A DNA stretch of 64,000 nt from Psychromonas sp. MME1. GTDB lineage: Bacteria > Pseudomonadota > Gammaproteobacteria > Enterobacterales > Psychromonadaceae. Within the stretch, counting starts at the first letter, position 1; every line of letters starts with the position of its first letter. Position numbers and translations under genes: made by a program. The notes below the pieces were generated by a model. That model was not told the origin of the DNA and did no database searches. It saw only the letters and a list, made by a program, of their open reading frames with translations. The stretch is taken from NCBI RefSeq assembly GCF_041080865.1, contig NZ_CP160906.1, forward strand, positions 1,116,001 to 1,180,000, given 5' to 3'. Shown here in pieces: positions 30,133-38,109 of this stretch.

Positions 30133-30525
30133 ATGAAAAAATTAACTTTAATCAAATCAATGTGTTCCGCTACTATCTTAGCTGCTGCATTTATCAGCCC
30201 AGCAATAATGGCTCATGATGTAACAATGACAGAAGAACAACGCGCCATTGTTTGTTCTGGTGATGAAGATGCGGCTGAAAATGAAATGTGTGCCGCTTTA
30301 GAAGGAAATATGGATAAATCGACTTTACCTGCAGAAGGTAAACGCACAACAGCTGAAATTATTTGCGCCGGTAATGAAGATGCAGCAGAGAATGAAATGT
30401 GTTCTGCACAGAAGGATGAAAACACTTCACCTACGCCAGATGAAACTATGGAAGAGGAAACGCGGGACATCATTTGTTCTGGCTCAGAAGACTCTGCAGA
30501 TAACGAGATGTGTACACCTGAATAA
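30133..30525 (+). CDS. Small acidic secreted protein with three near-identical cysteine-pair repeats
   Basis: No family is recognised. After a signal peptide (residues 1-27, cut near IMA-HD) the mature chain has three copies of a module of the form C-(S/A)-G-x-E-D-(A/S)-A-(E/D)-N-E-M-C. The cysteines are C41/C53, C78/C90 and C115/C127, exactly 37 residues apart from copy to copy. Linkers are polar and rich in Thr, Glu and Pro. The protein is very acidic. One disulfide per module, or cation binding by the acidic loops, is plausible inference. Its signal peptide closely resembles that of the protein at 22353-22799. The ATG follows AATAGGTGAAAAA. A hairpin follows the gene. Confidence 0.75.
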   Translation: MKKLTLIKSMCSATILAAAFISPAIMAHDVTMTEEQRAIVCSGDEDAAENEMCAALEGNMDKSTLPAEGKRTTAEIICAGNEDAAENEMCSAQKDENTSPTPDETMEEETRDIICSGSEDSADNEMCTPE

Positions 30526-30579
30526 TGACCGTTACAGCAATTATCACTATTTAGTCTAATTCAGAAAAGACAAAACTTA

Positions 30580-30615
30580 CGCTAGTAAGTCGTGATCTAA
30601 AACGGCTTACTAGCG
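30580..30615 (+). terminator. Hairpin after the repeat-containing secreted protein gene
   Basis: CGCTAGTAAG pairs with CTTACTAGCG (10 bp) around a 16-base loop, about 55 bases after the stop. It is also suitably placed for the convergent DUF3297 gene ending at 30643. Confidence 0.55.
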
Positions 30616-30642
30616 CTTGATTAAACAGTACACTTAAAGTGT

Positions 30643-30897
30643 TTAACGATAAAATGCTTCAACCGAGCCTTTTACGGTTCGTAAAAGTGGCTGGCCACGA
30701 CGATCTAACGCTTTATGCGCCGGAATTTTAACCCAACCTTCACTTATGCAATATTCCTCAACATCAAAACGCTCTTTGCCATTAAGTTTAATACCAATAT
30801 CATTATCATTTTCAAAAATTTCAGCTACATGATGCGGGCTACGAGGGTTAACCGACAGACGATCTGGTAAAGTGGGTAGCGTGCTAGTGTCGTTCAT
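30643..30897 (-). CDS. DUF3297 family protein
   Basis: The 84-residue cytoplasmic protein matches DUF3297 along its whole length. Conserved features are LPDRLSVNPRSPHH near the N-terminus, the GIKLNGKERFDVEEYCISEG core and RRGQPLLRTVKG near the end. The function is unknown. It is monocistronic, and the left end of the accessory island (the IS element) begins 165 bases further on. Confidence 0.88.
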   Translation of the reverse strand: MNDTSTLPTLPDRLSVNPRSPHHVAEIFENDNDIGIKLNGKERFDVEEYCISEGWVKIPAHKALDRRGQPLLRTVKGSVEAFYR

Positions 30898-31079
30898 GTT
30901 TGTGACCTATAAGTAAATTAAAAGTGAGCCATTGTAGATAATATATTGAAAACGCTCAATAGCTGTAAGCTCATAATATTAATTTAAGGAATAGAGTTAA
31001 GTTACACATAAATATTTTTAGATTATGTAGGAAGCGTAAAGGCTAGTTTATCTAAGTAGATTGAATCGACACCAATAAT

Positions 31080-31952
31080 CTAGACACTTTCTAGCCTTTT
31101 TTGATAGCGCTTTTCATAGTCTACTGGCGACAATAAATTATTGGAACCATGTTTGCGTTTGTTGTTATAAAAAATCTCAATATAATCGAATATTTCGCTT
31201 CGCGCATCTTCCCTTGTAGAGTAGATCTTCTTCTTAATACACTCTCGTTTTAATAATTGAAAAAAGCTTTCAGCCACGGCATTATCATGACAATTTCCTC
31301 GACGACTCATGCTACCTTCTAAATTATGAGCATCTAAAAAAGATTGCCAATCGTGGCTTGTATATTGGCTACCTTGATCAGAATGAACCATCACTTTAAA
31401 TTTTGGCTTTCTCCGCCATACGGCCATTAACAATGCATCGAGTGCTAACTCTTTGGTTATCCTTGACTGCATTGACCAACCAATAACGCGACGAGAAAAT
31501 AAATCAACAACAACTGCTAAGTACAGCCATCCTTCATGTGTTCGAATATACGTTATATCAGTTACCCAAGCCCTATCTGGAGAATCTGGGTTAAATTGTC
31601 GCTGAAGGTTATTAGGCGTAACGATATTAACTTCACCACTTTTTTGACGCGGTTTTCTATATCCAACCTGAGCGCGTAATCCTGCTTGTGACATTAATCG
31701 ATATACGCGATTAATTCCGCATTGCTTACCAGTATCTCGAATATCTGAATGGATCTTACGGTAGCCATAAACCCCGCCAGACTCTAGCCAAAACTGTTTA
31801 ATCAGCCCAGTCAGTTTCTTATCAGTTTGTGAGCGCTTAGAGTTGGGCTGCTTTATCAAAGCATAATAGCCACTGGGATGAACATTTAATATTCGACACA
31901 TGCTTCGAACCGACCAGCATTGAGCGTTGTCCTTTATAAAGGTGTACCTCAA
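31080..31952 (-). CDS. IS3-family transposase OrfB (DDE catalytic domain)
   Basis: The 290-residue protein contains an N-terminal HTH_21 region (YGYRKIHSDIR) and an intact rve integrase core. The catalytic triad is in VTDITYIRT, VHSDQGSQYTS and the NAVAESFFQLLKRE helix. It is normally made as an OrfAB fusion by -1 frameshifting from the upstream frame. The separate start here overlaps the OrfA stop by 4 bases (ATGA). Confidence 0.95.
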   Translation of the reverse strand: MRYTFIKDNAQCWSVRSMCRILNVHPSGYYALIKQPNSKRSQTDKKLTGLIKQFWLESGGVYGYRKIHSDIRDTGKQCGINRVYRLMSQAGLRAQVGYRKPRQKSGEVNIVTPNNLQRQFNPDSPDRAWVTDITYIRTHEGWLYLAVVVDLFSRRVIGWSMQSRITKELALDALLMAVWRRKPKFKVMVHSDQGSQYTSHDWQSFLDAHNLEGSMSRRGNCHDNAVAESFFQLLKRECIKKKIYSTREDARSEIFDYIEIFYNNKRKHGSNNLLSPVDYEKRYQKRLESV

Positions 31953-32227
31953 TCGGACTGGCTTGCGAAGTACACCGCGGCTTTTTTTAATATATCCCGC
32001 TCTTCTGTTACCCGTTTTAATTCCCTTTTTAACTTATTTATCTCTGCTTGCTCAGCTGATTTTGCCTGATGTTCGGCTGAACCTGGGCCAAATTTTTTAA
32101 CCCAAGCATAAAGACTATGTGTTGTAACATCTAATCGTTTAGCGACAGATGCAACACTATGTCCTCGCTCAGTCACTTGCTTAACAGCTTCAATTTTAAA
32201 TTCTTCGGGATAACGTTTACTACTCAT
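31949..32227 (-). CDS. IS3-family transposase OrfA (HTH and leucine zipper)
   Basis: The 92-residue protein has an HTH_Tnp_1 domain (YPEEFKIEAVKQVTERGHSV, then LYAWVKKF) and a C-terminal leucine zipper (INKLKRELKRVTEERDILKK) that allows it to dimerise with OrfAB. A slippery A-AAA-AAG lies at about 31981-31988 on the complementary strand, just before the OrfA stop. That is the usual site for the -1 frameshift making the fusion transposase. Confidence 0.93.
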   Translation of the reverse strand: MSSKRYPEEFKIEAVKQVTERGHSVASVAKRLDVTTHSLYAWVKKFGPGSAEHQAKSAEQAEINKLKRELKRVTEERDILKKAAVYFASQSD

Positions 32228-32390
32228 ATTGACACCTCTTTTTGAGTCATTTTATCTAATTAGGAGGTGTCTAGTAAAATGGTGTCGATTCAGATAACTC
32301 AAAATTATTTTCTAAAAACAAGCAACGCTATCTCCTGCTAAATTAAGTAACCTGCTTTGTGTTTAATGATTGGATTGTTAGTATGAAACA

Positions 32391-32455
32391 TGAGAGTTAC
32401 CTTTTGTTGTTTTGAAATAAAGATTCGACACCTTTATCAAAACGGGTAACTCTCA
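32391..32455. repeat. Long interrupted palindrome between the IS and the HicA-like gene
   Basis: The outer arms TGAGAGTTACC (32391-32401) and GGTAACTCTCA (32445-32455) are perfect complements. The inner arms GTTTTGA (32408-32414) and TCAAAAC (32437-32443) also pair. It lies downstream of the HicA-like gene on the minus strand, so it may be a terminator, a small RNA, or the remains of a recombination site. Confidence 0.5.
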
Positions 32456-32535
32456 ACTTTTCAAGTCGAGATGTCAGATTTAGTCTGAACTAATACAAAT
32501 GAGCCAAATTAACAATACTGAGTCAATATTCAACA

Positions 32536-32736
32536 CTATCCAAAGTTTATGAGTAAATTTACCCTCCCTTTGAGAACTCGTAAATATCCTTTATCACGGG
32601 GAGTGCAAGATATAGAAATCCACCTTTTTCCACCTGGGTGTAAAAGGCGTGGATGTCGTTTACCTTTGATAATTGACCAACCTATTTTTTCTAATGAGCG
32701 GACATACTTTCTAACATCTTTGTTGTTACAAACCAT
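32536..32736 (-). CDS. HicA-like small RNA-binding toxin candidate
   Basis: The 66-residue protein has the dsRBD-like HicA layout: a helix with DVRKYVRSLEKIGW, then a loop KGKRHPRLLHPGGK with the likely catalytic His, then strands WISISCTPRD. HicA toxins are mRNA interferases in type II toxin-antitoxin pairs. The start at 32736 is favoured by GAGG 5 bases upstream; an in-frame upstream start would overlap the preceding gene. It lies 7 bases after the XRE-family gene, so they form one operon, but there is no classical HicB. The pairing as a toxin-antitoxin system is inference. Confidence 0.66.
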   Translation of the reverse strand: MVCNNKDVRKYVRSLEKIGWSIIKGKRHPRLLHPGGKRWISISCTPRDKGYLRVLKGRVNLLINFG

Positions 32737-32743
32737 AATGACC

Positions 32744-33886
32744 TCATAAACAATTCTTGATTTCAGTAATGGTTTCATTGCTCAGCACATTACTCATTAG
32801 CTGATTGTCAGGCGCGTCTGCATAGATAGACCAAATGTTTTCTATTGCACGCATCTGGTACTCAGGCCACGGTGCATTAGCTGCTGAATTTTCATTAATC
32901 TCAACTCTATATATATTTAGTCGTACCCCTCTTGTTTTATCACTTTGCATATTTGGAAATACATCAAACTGGACATTATTGTTAGATTTAAAGTTATATT
33001 GAACTGTAATTGATTTAGATGGGTTATATTGATTTAGGATAAGCTGAATGGCTCTAACTAATTCATTAAATGTATTAGTTTCAATAGATTCATACTTAAT
33101 GAAACTTAAAGCTAATTGCTTCCAAGCCTCTTGATATTTTTCAAATAAGATAACTTCATCGATAGAGTGGTCTTTGCTTAACAAGTTAATCACATCATTT
33201 TTTTCTGACTTTGAAGGTAACTGTACAATTTTTATTAGGTATTTATGCTCAATCAATTCAGTAGAAATTAATGGATTAACATAGGTTGAGCGTTTGTAAA
33301 ACAGCTCTTTTAGTGATTGCTCAACCCAATGATACTTAAAATCTGTAAAGTTAGTCCATGTTAGCCCCGCATCGGTTAATTTGATTAATTTAACTTCAAT
33401 TTTGAATTGTTCAGTATTATCACTTTCTCCATAAGAAACCGATGCCAATAAAGCGTTGGTTGTTTTATCTAAATAGTATGAAGATATGATGTTAGGAAGC
33501 TCCGTTGGATACTGTGAAGCAGGTAGGAACACATGCTTATCAATGAAATCTAGCAAATCGAAACTATTTTCAAAAACAGCCCCTAGTTTATTGATAGGTA
33601 CAAATTCACCGTTTGTATCTTCGTCATAGATTTGCACCCAATAATGTAGAGTTGGCTCTTCTTTGCCTTGTAAATAATCCAAAGTAACACCAAGTGCTTC
33701 TGCTATTTTTATTGCTATTTGGATTTCTGTTTTCTTTCCATTTTCAATTCGATTGATTGTAGCTCTTGATACTGGGATATTTGAATTCGTAAGTTGTAAA
33801 CTTAGTGTCTCTTGATTGTGTCCCAATGCCTTTCGGGCCTTTATTAAAAGTTCTGCATTTAGTTGAATTGGTTGTCTGTTATTCAT
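32744..33886 (-). CDS. XRE-family HTH protein with a large uncharacterised C-terminal region
   Basis: The 380-residue protein starts with a Cro/CI-type HTH (about residues 8-65; LIKARKALGHNQETLSLQL, then SRATINRIENGKKT). The remaining 310 residues resemble no domain I know and contain alternating strands and helices. It shares an operon with the HicA-like gene and is divergent from hsdR. The palindrome at 33931-33965 is a natural binding site for it. It may be the antitoxin/autorepressor, a controller of the R-M operon, or both. The ATG at 33886 is favoured by GAGAGA; a TTG upstream is less likely. Confidence 0.75.
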   Translation of the reverse strand: MNNRQPIQLNAELLIKARKALGHNQETLSLQLTNSNIPVSRATINRIENGKKTEIQIAIKIAEALGVTLDYLQGKEEPTLHYWVQIYDEDTNGEFVPINKLGAVFENSFDLLDFIDKHVFLPASQYPTELPNIISSYYLDKTTNALLASVSYGESDNTEQFKIEVKLIKLTDAGLTWTNFTDFKYHWVEQSLKELFYKRSTYVNPLISTELIEHKYLIKIVQLPSKSEKNDVINLLSKDHSIDEVILFEKYQEAWKQLALSFIKYESIETNTFNELVRAIQLILNQYNPSKSITVQYNFKSNNNVQFDVFPNMQSDKTRGVRLNIYRVEINENSAANAPWPEYQMRAIENIWSIYADAPDNQLMSNVLSNETITEIKNCL

Positions 33887-33930
33887 AATTTTCTCTCTCA
33901 ATTAATGGAAATCAGAGTATATGAACAACA

Positions 33931-33970
33931 ATGGTGTCACATATAGGTAATTGATGTAACACCATGTAAC
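33931..33970. promoter_or_regulatory. Palindromic operator between the XRE gene and hsdR
   Basis: ATGGTGTCACAT (33931-33942) and ATGTAACACCAT (33954-33965) are inverted repeats with one mismatch in 12, separated by 11 bases. A third half-site ATGTAAC follows at 33964-33970. The site is 45 bases before the XRE start and about 150 bases before hsdR. Restriction-modification controllers and antitoxin repressors commonly bind such sites in the divergent promoter region. Confidence 0.6.
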
Positions 33971-34113
33971 AACAAAATTCAATAATAGCTGTTGGGTTTC
34001 ATTAAATTCAGTACAAAATATCCCTCAATTTACCTTCAGATCATATAAAATCATCTACATAAATGCCACAATACAACTCATTGAAATATAGCTTACATAG
34101 GTGGTTTTACTTC

Positions 34114-36579
34114 ATGCAAAACAACACGATAAACAAAGCAAAGCTGACAGAAACAGACATCATCACCAAATTCATTCTTCCAAGCATTAAAGATGCGGGT
34201 TGGGATGATATGACGCAAATACGCCAAGAGGTGAAACTGCGTGATGGTAAAGTGATTGTGCGTGGTCAACTGGGCATGCGCCAAACGGTAAAATCTGCTG
34301 ATATTGTGTTGTATCACAAACCAAGCCAACCACTGGCTGTGATTGAAGCTAAAGCCAACAAACACGATGTGGGTAAAGGCATTCAACAAGGTTTAGATTA
34401 CGCACGTTTATTAGAAGTGCCGTTTATCTTTGCCTCTAACGGTGATGGTTATATCTTTCATGATAAAACTAACCTACAGCAACTAGAAACAGAAATCAGC
34501 CTTGAACAGTTCCCATCGCATGAAGAGCTATGGCACAAATACTGTATCTGGAAAGGTTACAAATCAGAACACCTTCCTGTTATCACGCAAGATTACCATG
34601 ATGATGGCAGCGGTAAATCACCACGTTATTACCAACTACAAGCGATTAATAAAACGGTTGAGGCAGTCGCACAAGGTAAAGACCGAATTCTATTGGTGAT
34701 GGCAACGGGCACAGGTAAAACTTATACCGCCTTTCAAATAATTTGGCGCTTATGGAAAGCAAAAGCCAAAAAACGTATCCTATTTTTAGCCGATAGAAAC
34801 ATCTTAGTTGACCAAACCAAGACCAATGACTTTCAGCCCTTTGGTCAAGCGATGACCAAAATAACAGGGCGTAAAGTTGACCCTGCTTACGAGATACATT
34901 TAGCGTTATACCAAGCCTTAACGGGCCCCGAAGAATACCAAAAAGCTTTTAAGCAAGTTGACCCAGACTTCTTTGATTTAATCATCATTGACGAATGTCA
35001 CCGTGGTAGCGCCGCAGATGACAGTGCATGGCGTGAAATACTCGAATACTTTAACTCTGCAACACAAATTGGTTTAACGGCCACGCCAAAAGAGACAGAT
35101 GAAGTCTCTAACATCGATTACTTTGGTGAGCCTACTTACTGTTACACCCTTAAAGAAGGCATTGATGATGGCTTTTTAGCCCCTTACAAAGTGGTACGTG
35201 TTGATATTGATGTTGACCTGCAAGGCTGGCGACCAACCAAAGGGCAAACCGATAAAAATGGTGAGCTAATTGATGATCGCATCTATAACCAAAAAGATTT
35301 TGACCGTACCTTAGTCATTGATGAGCGTACACAGTTAGTGGCTGAAACCATTACCAGTTACCTAAAACGTACCGACCCAATGGCAAAAACTATTATCTTT
35401 TGTAACGATATTAATCACGCTGAACGTATGCGCAGAGCATTAGTTAACCTTAATCCTGAGCAAGTCGCTAAAAACGAAAAATATGTGATGAAAATTACCG
35501 GCGATGATGAAATAGGTAAAGCCCAACTAGATAACTTTATTAACCCTAAAAAGGCCTACCCTGTTATCGCAACGACTTCTGAGTTAATGACAACAGGGGT
35601 TGACGCTAAAACCTGTAAATTAGTGGTACTTGATCAAAACATAAAATCGATGACTAAATTTAAGCAGATCATTGGTCGTGGAACGCGTATTGATGATCGC
35701 TTCGGTAAACTGTGGTTCACCATTTTAGACTTTAAAAAAGCCACCGAACTGTTTGCCGATGATGATTTTGATGGTGAGCCAGTGCAGGTGATGACCCCAA
35801 CAGCCGAAGATATTATTGATGGCACGGGCGACATTGATAGCACAACAGAGCAAGAAGATGAGCAAATCAGTGAAAATGACTCACCAGATTACGATGCAAC
35901 AACAGTTGAAAACACAGGCGATGAAAGTAATGAACAGCCACCAAAGAATGAAGATTGGGGTGAAATAGCTAGTGGTGATGATGAAGAGCCACGTTTTATT
36001 AAATTCCATGTATCAGGCGTCACCGTTAAAAAAATGGCAGAGCGTGTGCAGTATTACGACAGTGATGGTGGCTTAGTCACCGAGTCATTTAAAGACTACA
36101 TCCGTAAAACCATGCAATCGCAATTTAGCTCGCTAGATGACTTTGTTAAACGCTGGAACGATGCTGAGCGAAAACAAATCGTGATTGATGAACTTGAACA
36201 AGCGGGCATTATTTGGAAAGCACTTGAAGAGGAAGTCGGCGTCGATCTCGATCCCTTTGATATGATTTGCCATGTTGTTTACGACCAACCCGCTTTAACG
36301 CGCAAAGAACGTGCAAACAACGTCAAAAAGCGTAACTATTTCACTAAATATTCGGACACAGCACAAACCGTGTTAGATAATCTCCTCACCAAATACGCGA
36401 ATGTGGGCGTACAAGAAATTGAGTCAAAAGATGCGCTCAAAGTACAGCCTTTCACAGATATTGGTAGACCGCTTGAAATAAAGAAAAAAGTGTTTGGCGG
36501 TAAATCAAAGTACGAGCAAGCCATTAAGGAGCTGGAATCTGAAATTTATCAGCGTCCACCAAAGCAACAAACAGCATAA
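34114..36579 (+). CDS. hsdR: Type I restriction enzyme R subunit
   Basis: HsdR is the translocating and cleaving subunit of a type I R-M enzyme. The N-terminal nuclease domain has the PD-(D/E)xK residues in SADIVLY and VIEAKA. The helicase core carries Walker A MATGTGKT and the DECH box IIDECHRG, then [11 protein letters not shown] and GRGTRI (motif VI). A C-terminal EcoEI-like region follows an acidic linker. I start at the ATG at 34114 (821 residues), because AGGTGG lies upstream; an ATG at 34063 lacks a ribosome site. hsdM follows after 45 bases. Confidence 0.93.
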   Translation: MQNNTINKAKLTETDIITKFILPSIKDAGWDDMTQIRQEVKLRDGKVIVRGQLGMRQTVKSADIVLYHKPSQPLAVIEAKANKHDVGKGIQQGLDYARLLEVPFIFASNGDGYIFHDKTNLQQLETEISLEQFPSHEELWHKYCIWKGYKSEHLPVITQDYHDDGSGKSPRYYQLQAINKTVEAVAQGKDRILLVMATGTGKTYTAFQIIWRLWKAKAKKRILFLADRNILVDQTKTNDFQPFGQAMTKITGRKVDPAYEIHLALYQALTGPEEYQKAFKQVDPDFFDLIIIDECHRGSAADDSAWREILEYFNSATQIGLTATPKETDEVSNIDYFGEPTYCYTLKEGIDDGFLAPYKVVRVDIDVDLQGWRPTKGQTDKNGELIDDRIYNQKDFDRTLVIDERTQLVAETITSYLKRTDPMAKTIIFCNDINHAERMRRALVNLNPEQVAKNEKYVMKITGDDEIGKAQLDNFINPKKAYPVIATTSELMTTGVDAKTCKLVVLDQNIKSMTKFKQIIGRGTRIDDRFGKLWFTILDFKKATELFADDDFDGEPVQVMTPTAEDIIDGTGDIDSTTEQEDEQISENDSPDYDATTVENTGDESNEQPPKNEDWGEIASGDDEEPRFIKFHVSGVTVKKMAERVQYYDSDGGLVTESFKDYIRKTMQSQFSSLDDFVKRWNDAERKQIVIDELEQAGIIWKALEEEVGVDLDPFDMICHVVYDQPALTRKERANNVKKRNYFTKYSDTAQTVLDNLLTKYANVGVQEIESKDALKVQPFTDIGRPLEIKKKVFGGKSKYEQAIKELESEIYQRPPKQQTA

Positions 36580-36624
36580 AGTTAAACATTTATCGTCATA
36601 TTCGCATCAAACAAAGAGAAAACT

Positions 36625-38109
36625 ATGTCAATCAGTTCAGTTATTAAATCAATTCAAGACATCATGCGTAAAGACGCAGGGATAGATGGTGATGCACAGC
36701 GTTTAGGGCAAATGTCATGGTTACTATTTTTAAAAGTATTTGATGCACAAGAAGAAGAGCTTGAAGATGAACTAGACAATTATAAAGCGCCTATTCCAGA
36801 GCAATTTTTATGGCGTAACTGGGCTGAAGATGCTGAAGGTATCACGGGTGATTCATTGCTTGATTTTGTTAATGACGAGCTGTTTCCAAACCTTAAAAAC
36901 TTAACAGCACCACTAGACTTAAACCCGCGTGGTTACGTGGTGAAAGCCGCGTTCAGTGATGCCTTTAACTACATGAAAAACGGCACGCTGTTACGTCAGG
37001 TGATTAACAAGTTGAATGAAATTGATTTCACCGACTCGCAAGAGCGTCACATGTTTGGTGATATCTACGAACAGATTTTAAAAGACTTACAAAGTGCAGG
37101 TAACGCTGGTGAATTCTATACACCACGTGCCATTACTAAGTTTATTGTTAAAGTGACCGACCCAAAACTAAACGAGTCTATTATTGACCCTGCTTGCGGT
37201 ACAGGTGGCTTCTTAGCGTGTTCGTTTGACCATGTAAAAGATAACTACGTGAAAAACAGTAGTGACCATCAAGCATTACAAAAACAGATCCACGGTGTCG
37301 AGAAGAAGCAACTACCACACCTATTATGTACCACCAACATGATGTTGCATGGCATTGAAGTACCCGTGCAAGTAAAGCATGGCAACACCTTAAACAAACC
37401 GCTTGCCAACTGGGATGAATCCTTTGATGTGATTGTTACTAACCCGCCATTTGGTGGCACAGAAGAAGACGGTATCGAGAAGAACTTCCCAAGTGAGTTC
37501 CAAACCCGTGAAACAGCCGATCTATTCTTACAGCTGATTATTGAAGTGCTAAAGGATGGCGGACGTGCTGCCGTGGTATTACCCGATGGCACACTGTTTG
37601 GTGAAGGCGTAAAAACTAAAATCAAAAAGCTATTAACTGAAGAGTGTAACTTACACACTATTGTGCGTTTACCCAATGGTGTGTTTAACCCTTACACGGG
37701 CATTAAAACTAATATCCTCTTCTTCACCAAAGGTACACCGACCAAAGATGTATGGTTTTACGAGCACCCGTACCCAGAGGGCGTGAAAAACTATAATAAA
37801 ACCAAACCGATGAAGTTTGAAGAGTTCCAAACAGAGTTAGATTGGTGGGGCAATGAACAAGATGGCTTTGCTTCACGTGTTGAAAACAACCAAGCGTGGA
37901 AAGTATCCGTTGATGACATCATTAAACGTAACTTTAATTTAGATATTAAAAATCCCTACCAAGGTGAAGTGGTTAACCACGACCCAGAGCAACTGTTAGC
38001 AGAGTACCAAACACAGCAAACAGAAATCAGTGAACTGCGACACCAGCTTAAAACCATTTTAGGTGATGCCTTAAGTTCAAATAAAGAATCTTCAGGCGAG
38101 GTTAAGTAA
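36625..38109 (+). CDS. hsdM: Type I restriction-modification system M subunit (N6-adenine methyltransferase)
   Basis: The 494-residue HsdM methylates adenine in the recognition site and is needed for both modification and restriction. It has the N-terminal helical HsdM_N domain (about 1-130). Motif I is DPACGTGGF (188-196), and the catalytic motif IV NPPF (273-276) has a following GG. The C-terminal coiled helix (LLAEYQTQQTEISEL) docks on HsdS. Its stop overlaps the HsdS start by one base (TAATG), so translation is coupled. Confidence 0.96.
   Translation: MSISSVIKSIQDIMRKDAGIDGDAQRLGQMSWLLFLKVFDAQEEELEDELDNYKAPIPEQFLWRNWAEDAEGITGDSLLDFVNDELFPNLKNLTAPLDLNPRGYVVKAAFSDAFNYMKNGTLLRQVINKLNEIDFTDSQERHMFGDIYEQILKDLQSAGNAGEFYTPRAITKFIVKVTDPKLNESIIDPACGTGGFLACSFDHVKDNYVKNSSDHQALQKQIHGVEKKQLPHLLCTTNMMLHGIEVPVQVKHGNTLNKPLANWDESFDVIVTNPPFGGTEEDGIEKNFPSEFQTRETADLFLQLIIEVLKDGGRAAVVLPDGTLFGEGVKTKIKKLLTEECNLHTIVRLPNGVFNPYTGIKTNILFFTKGTPTKDVWFYEHPYPEGVKNYNKTKPMKFEEFQTELDWWGNEQDGFASRVENNQAWKVSVDDIIKRNFNLDIKNPYQGEVVNHDPEQLLAEYQTQQTEISELRHQLKTILGDALSSNKESSGEVK

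Larger units (their letters stand above)
31062..32292 (-). mobile_element. IS3-family insertion sequence, complete, 1,231 bp
   Basis: The ends are imperfect inverted repeats: TGAATCGACACCA at the left, and its complement ending TCGATTCA at the right, with further partial matches (CTAGACAC) inside. The bases just outside are GAT on both sides (31059-31061 and 32293-32295), a 3-bp target duplication typical of the family. It carries two overlapping transposase frames on the minus strand. Both appear intact, so the copy is probably recent or still active. Confidence 0.93.

Noticed and set aside
30213-30473. Open frame of 86 codons antisense to the cysteine-repeat protein
   Set aside because: It is the reverse of a repetitive acidic gene, so its openness is a compositional effect. 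The sense frame has a signal peptide, ribosome site and periodic cysteines.
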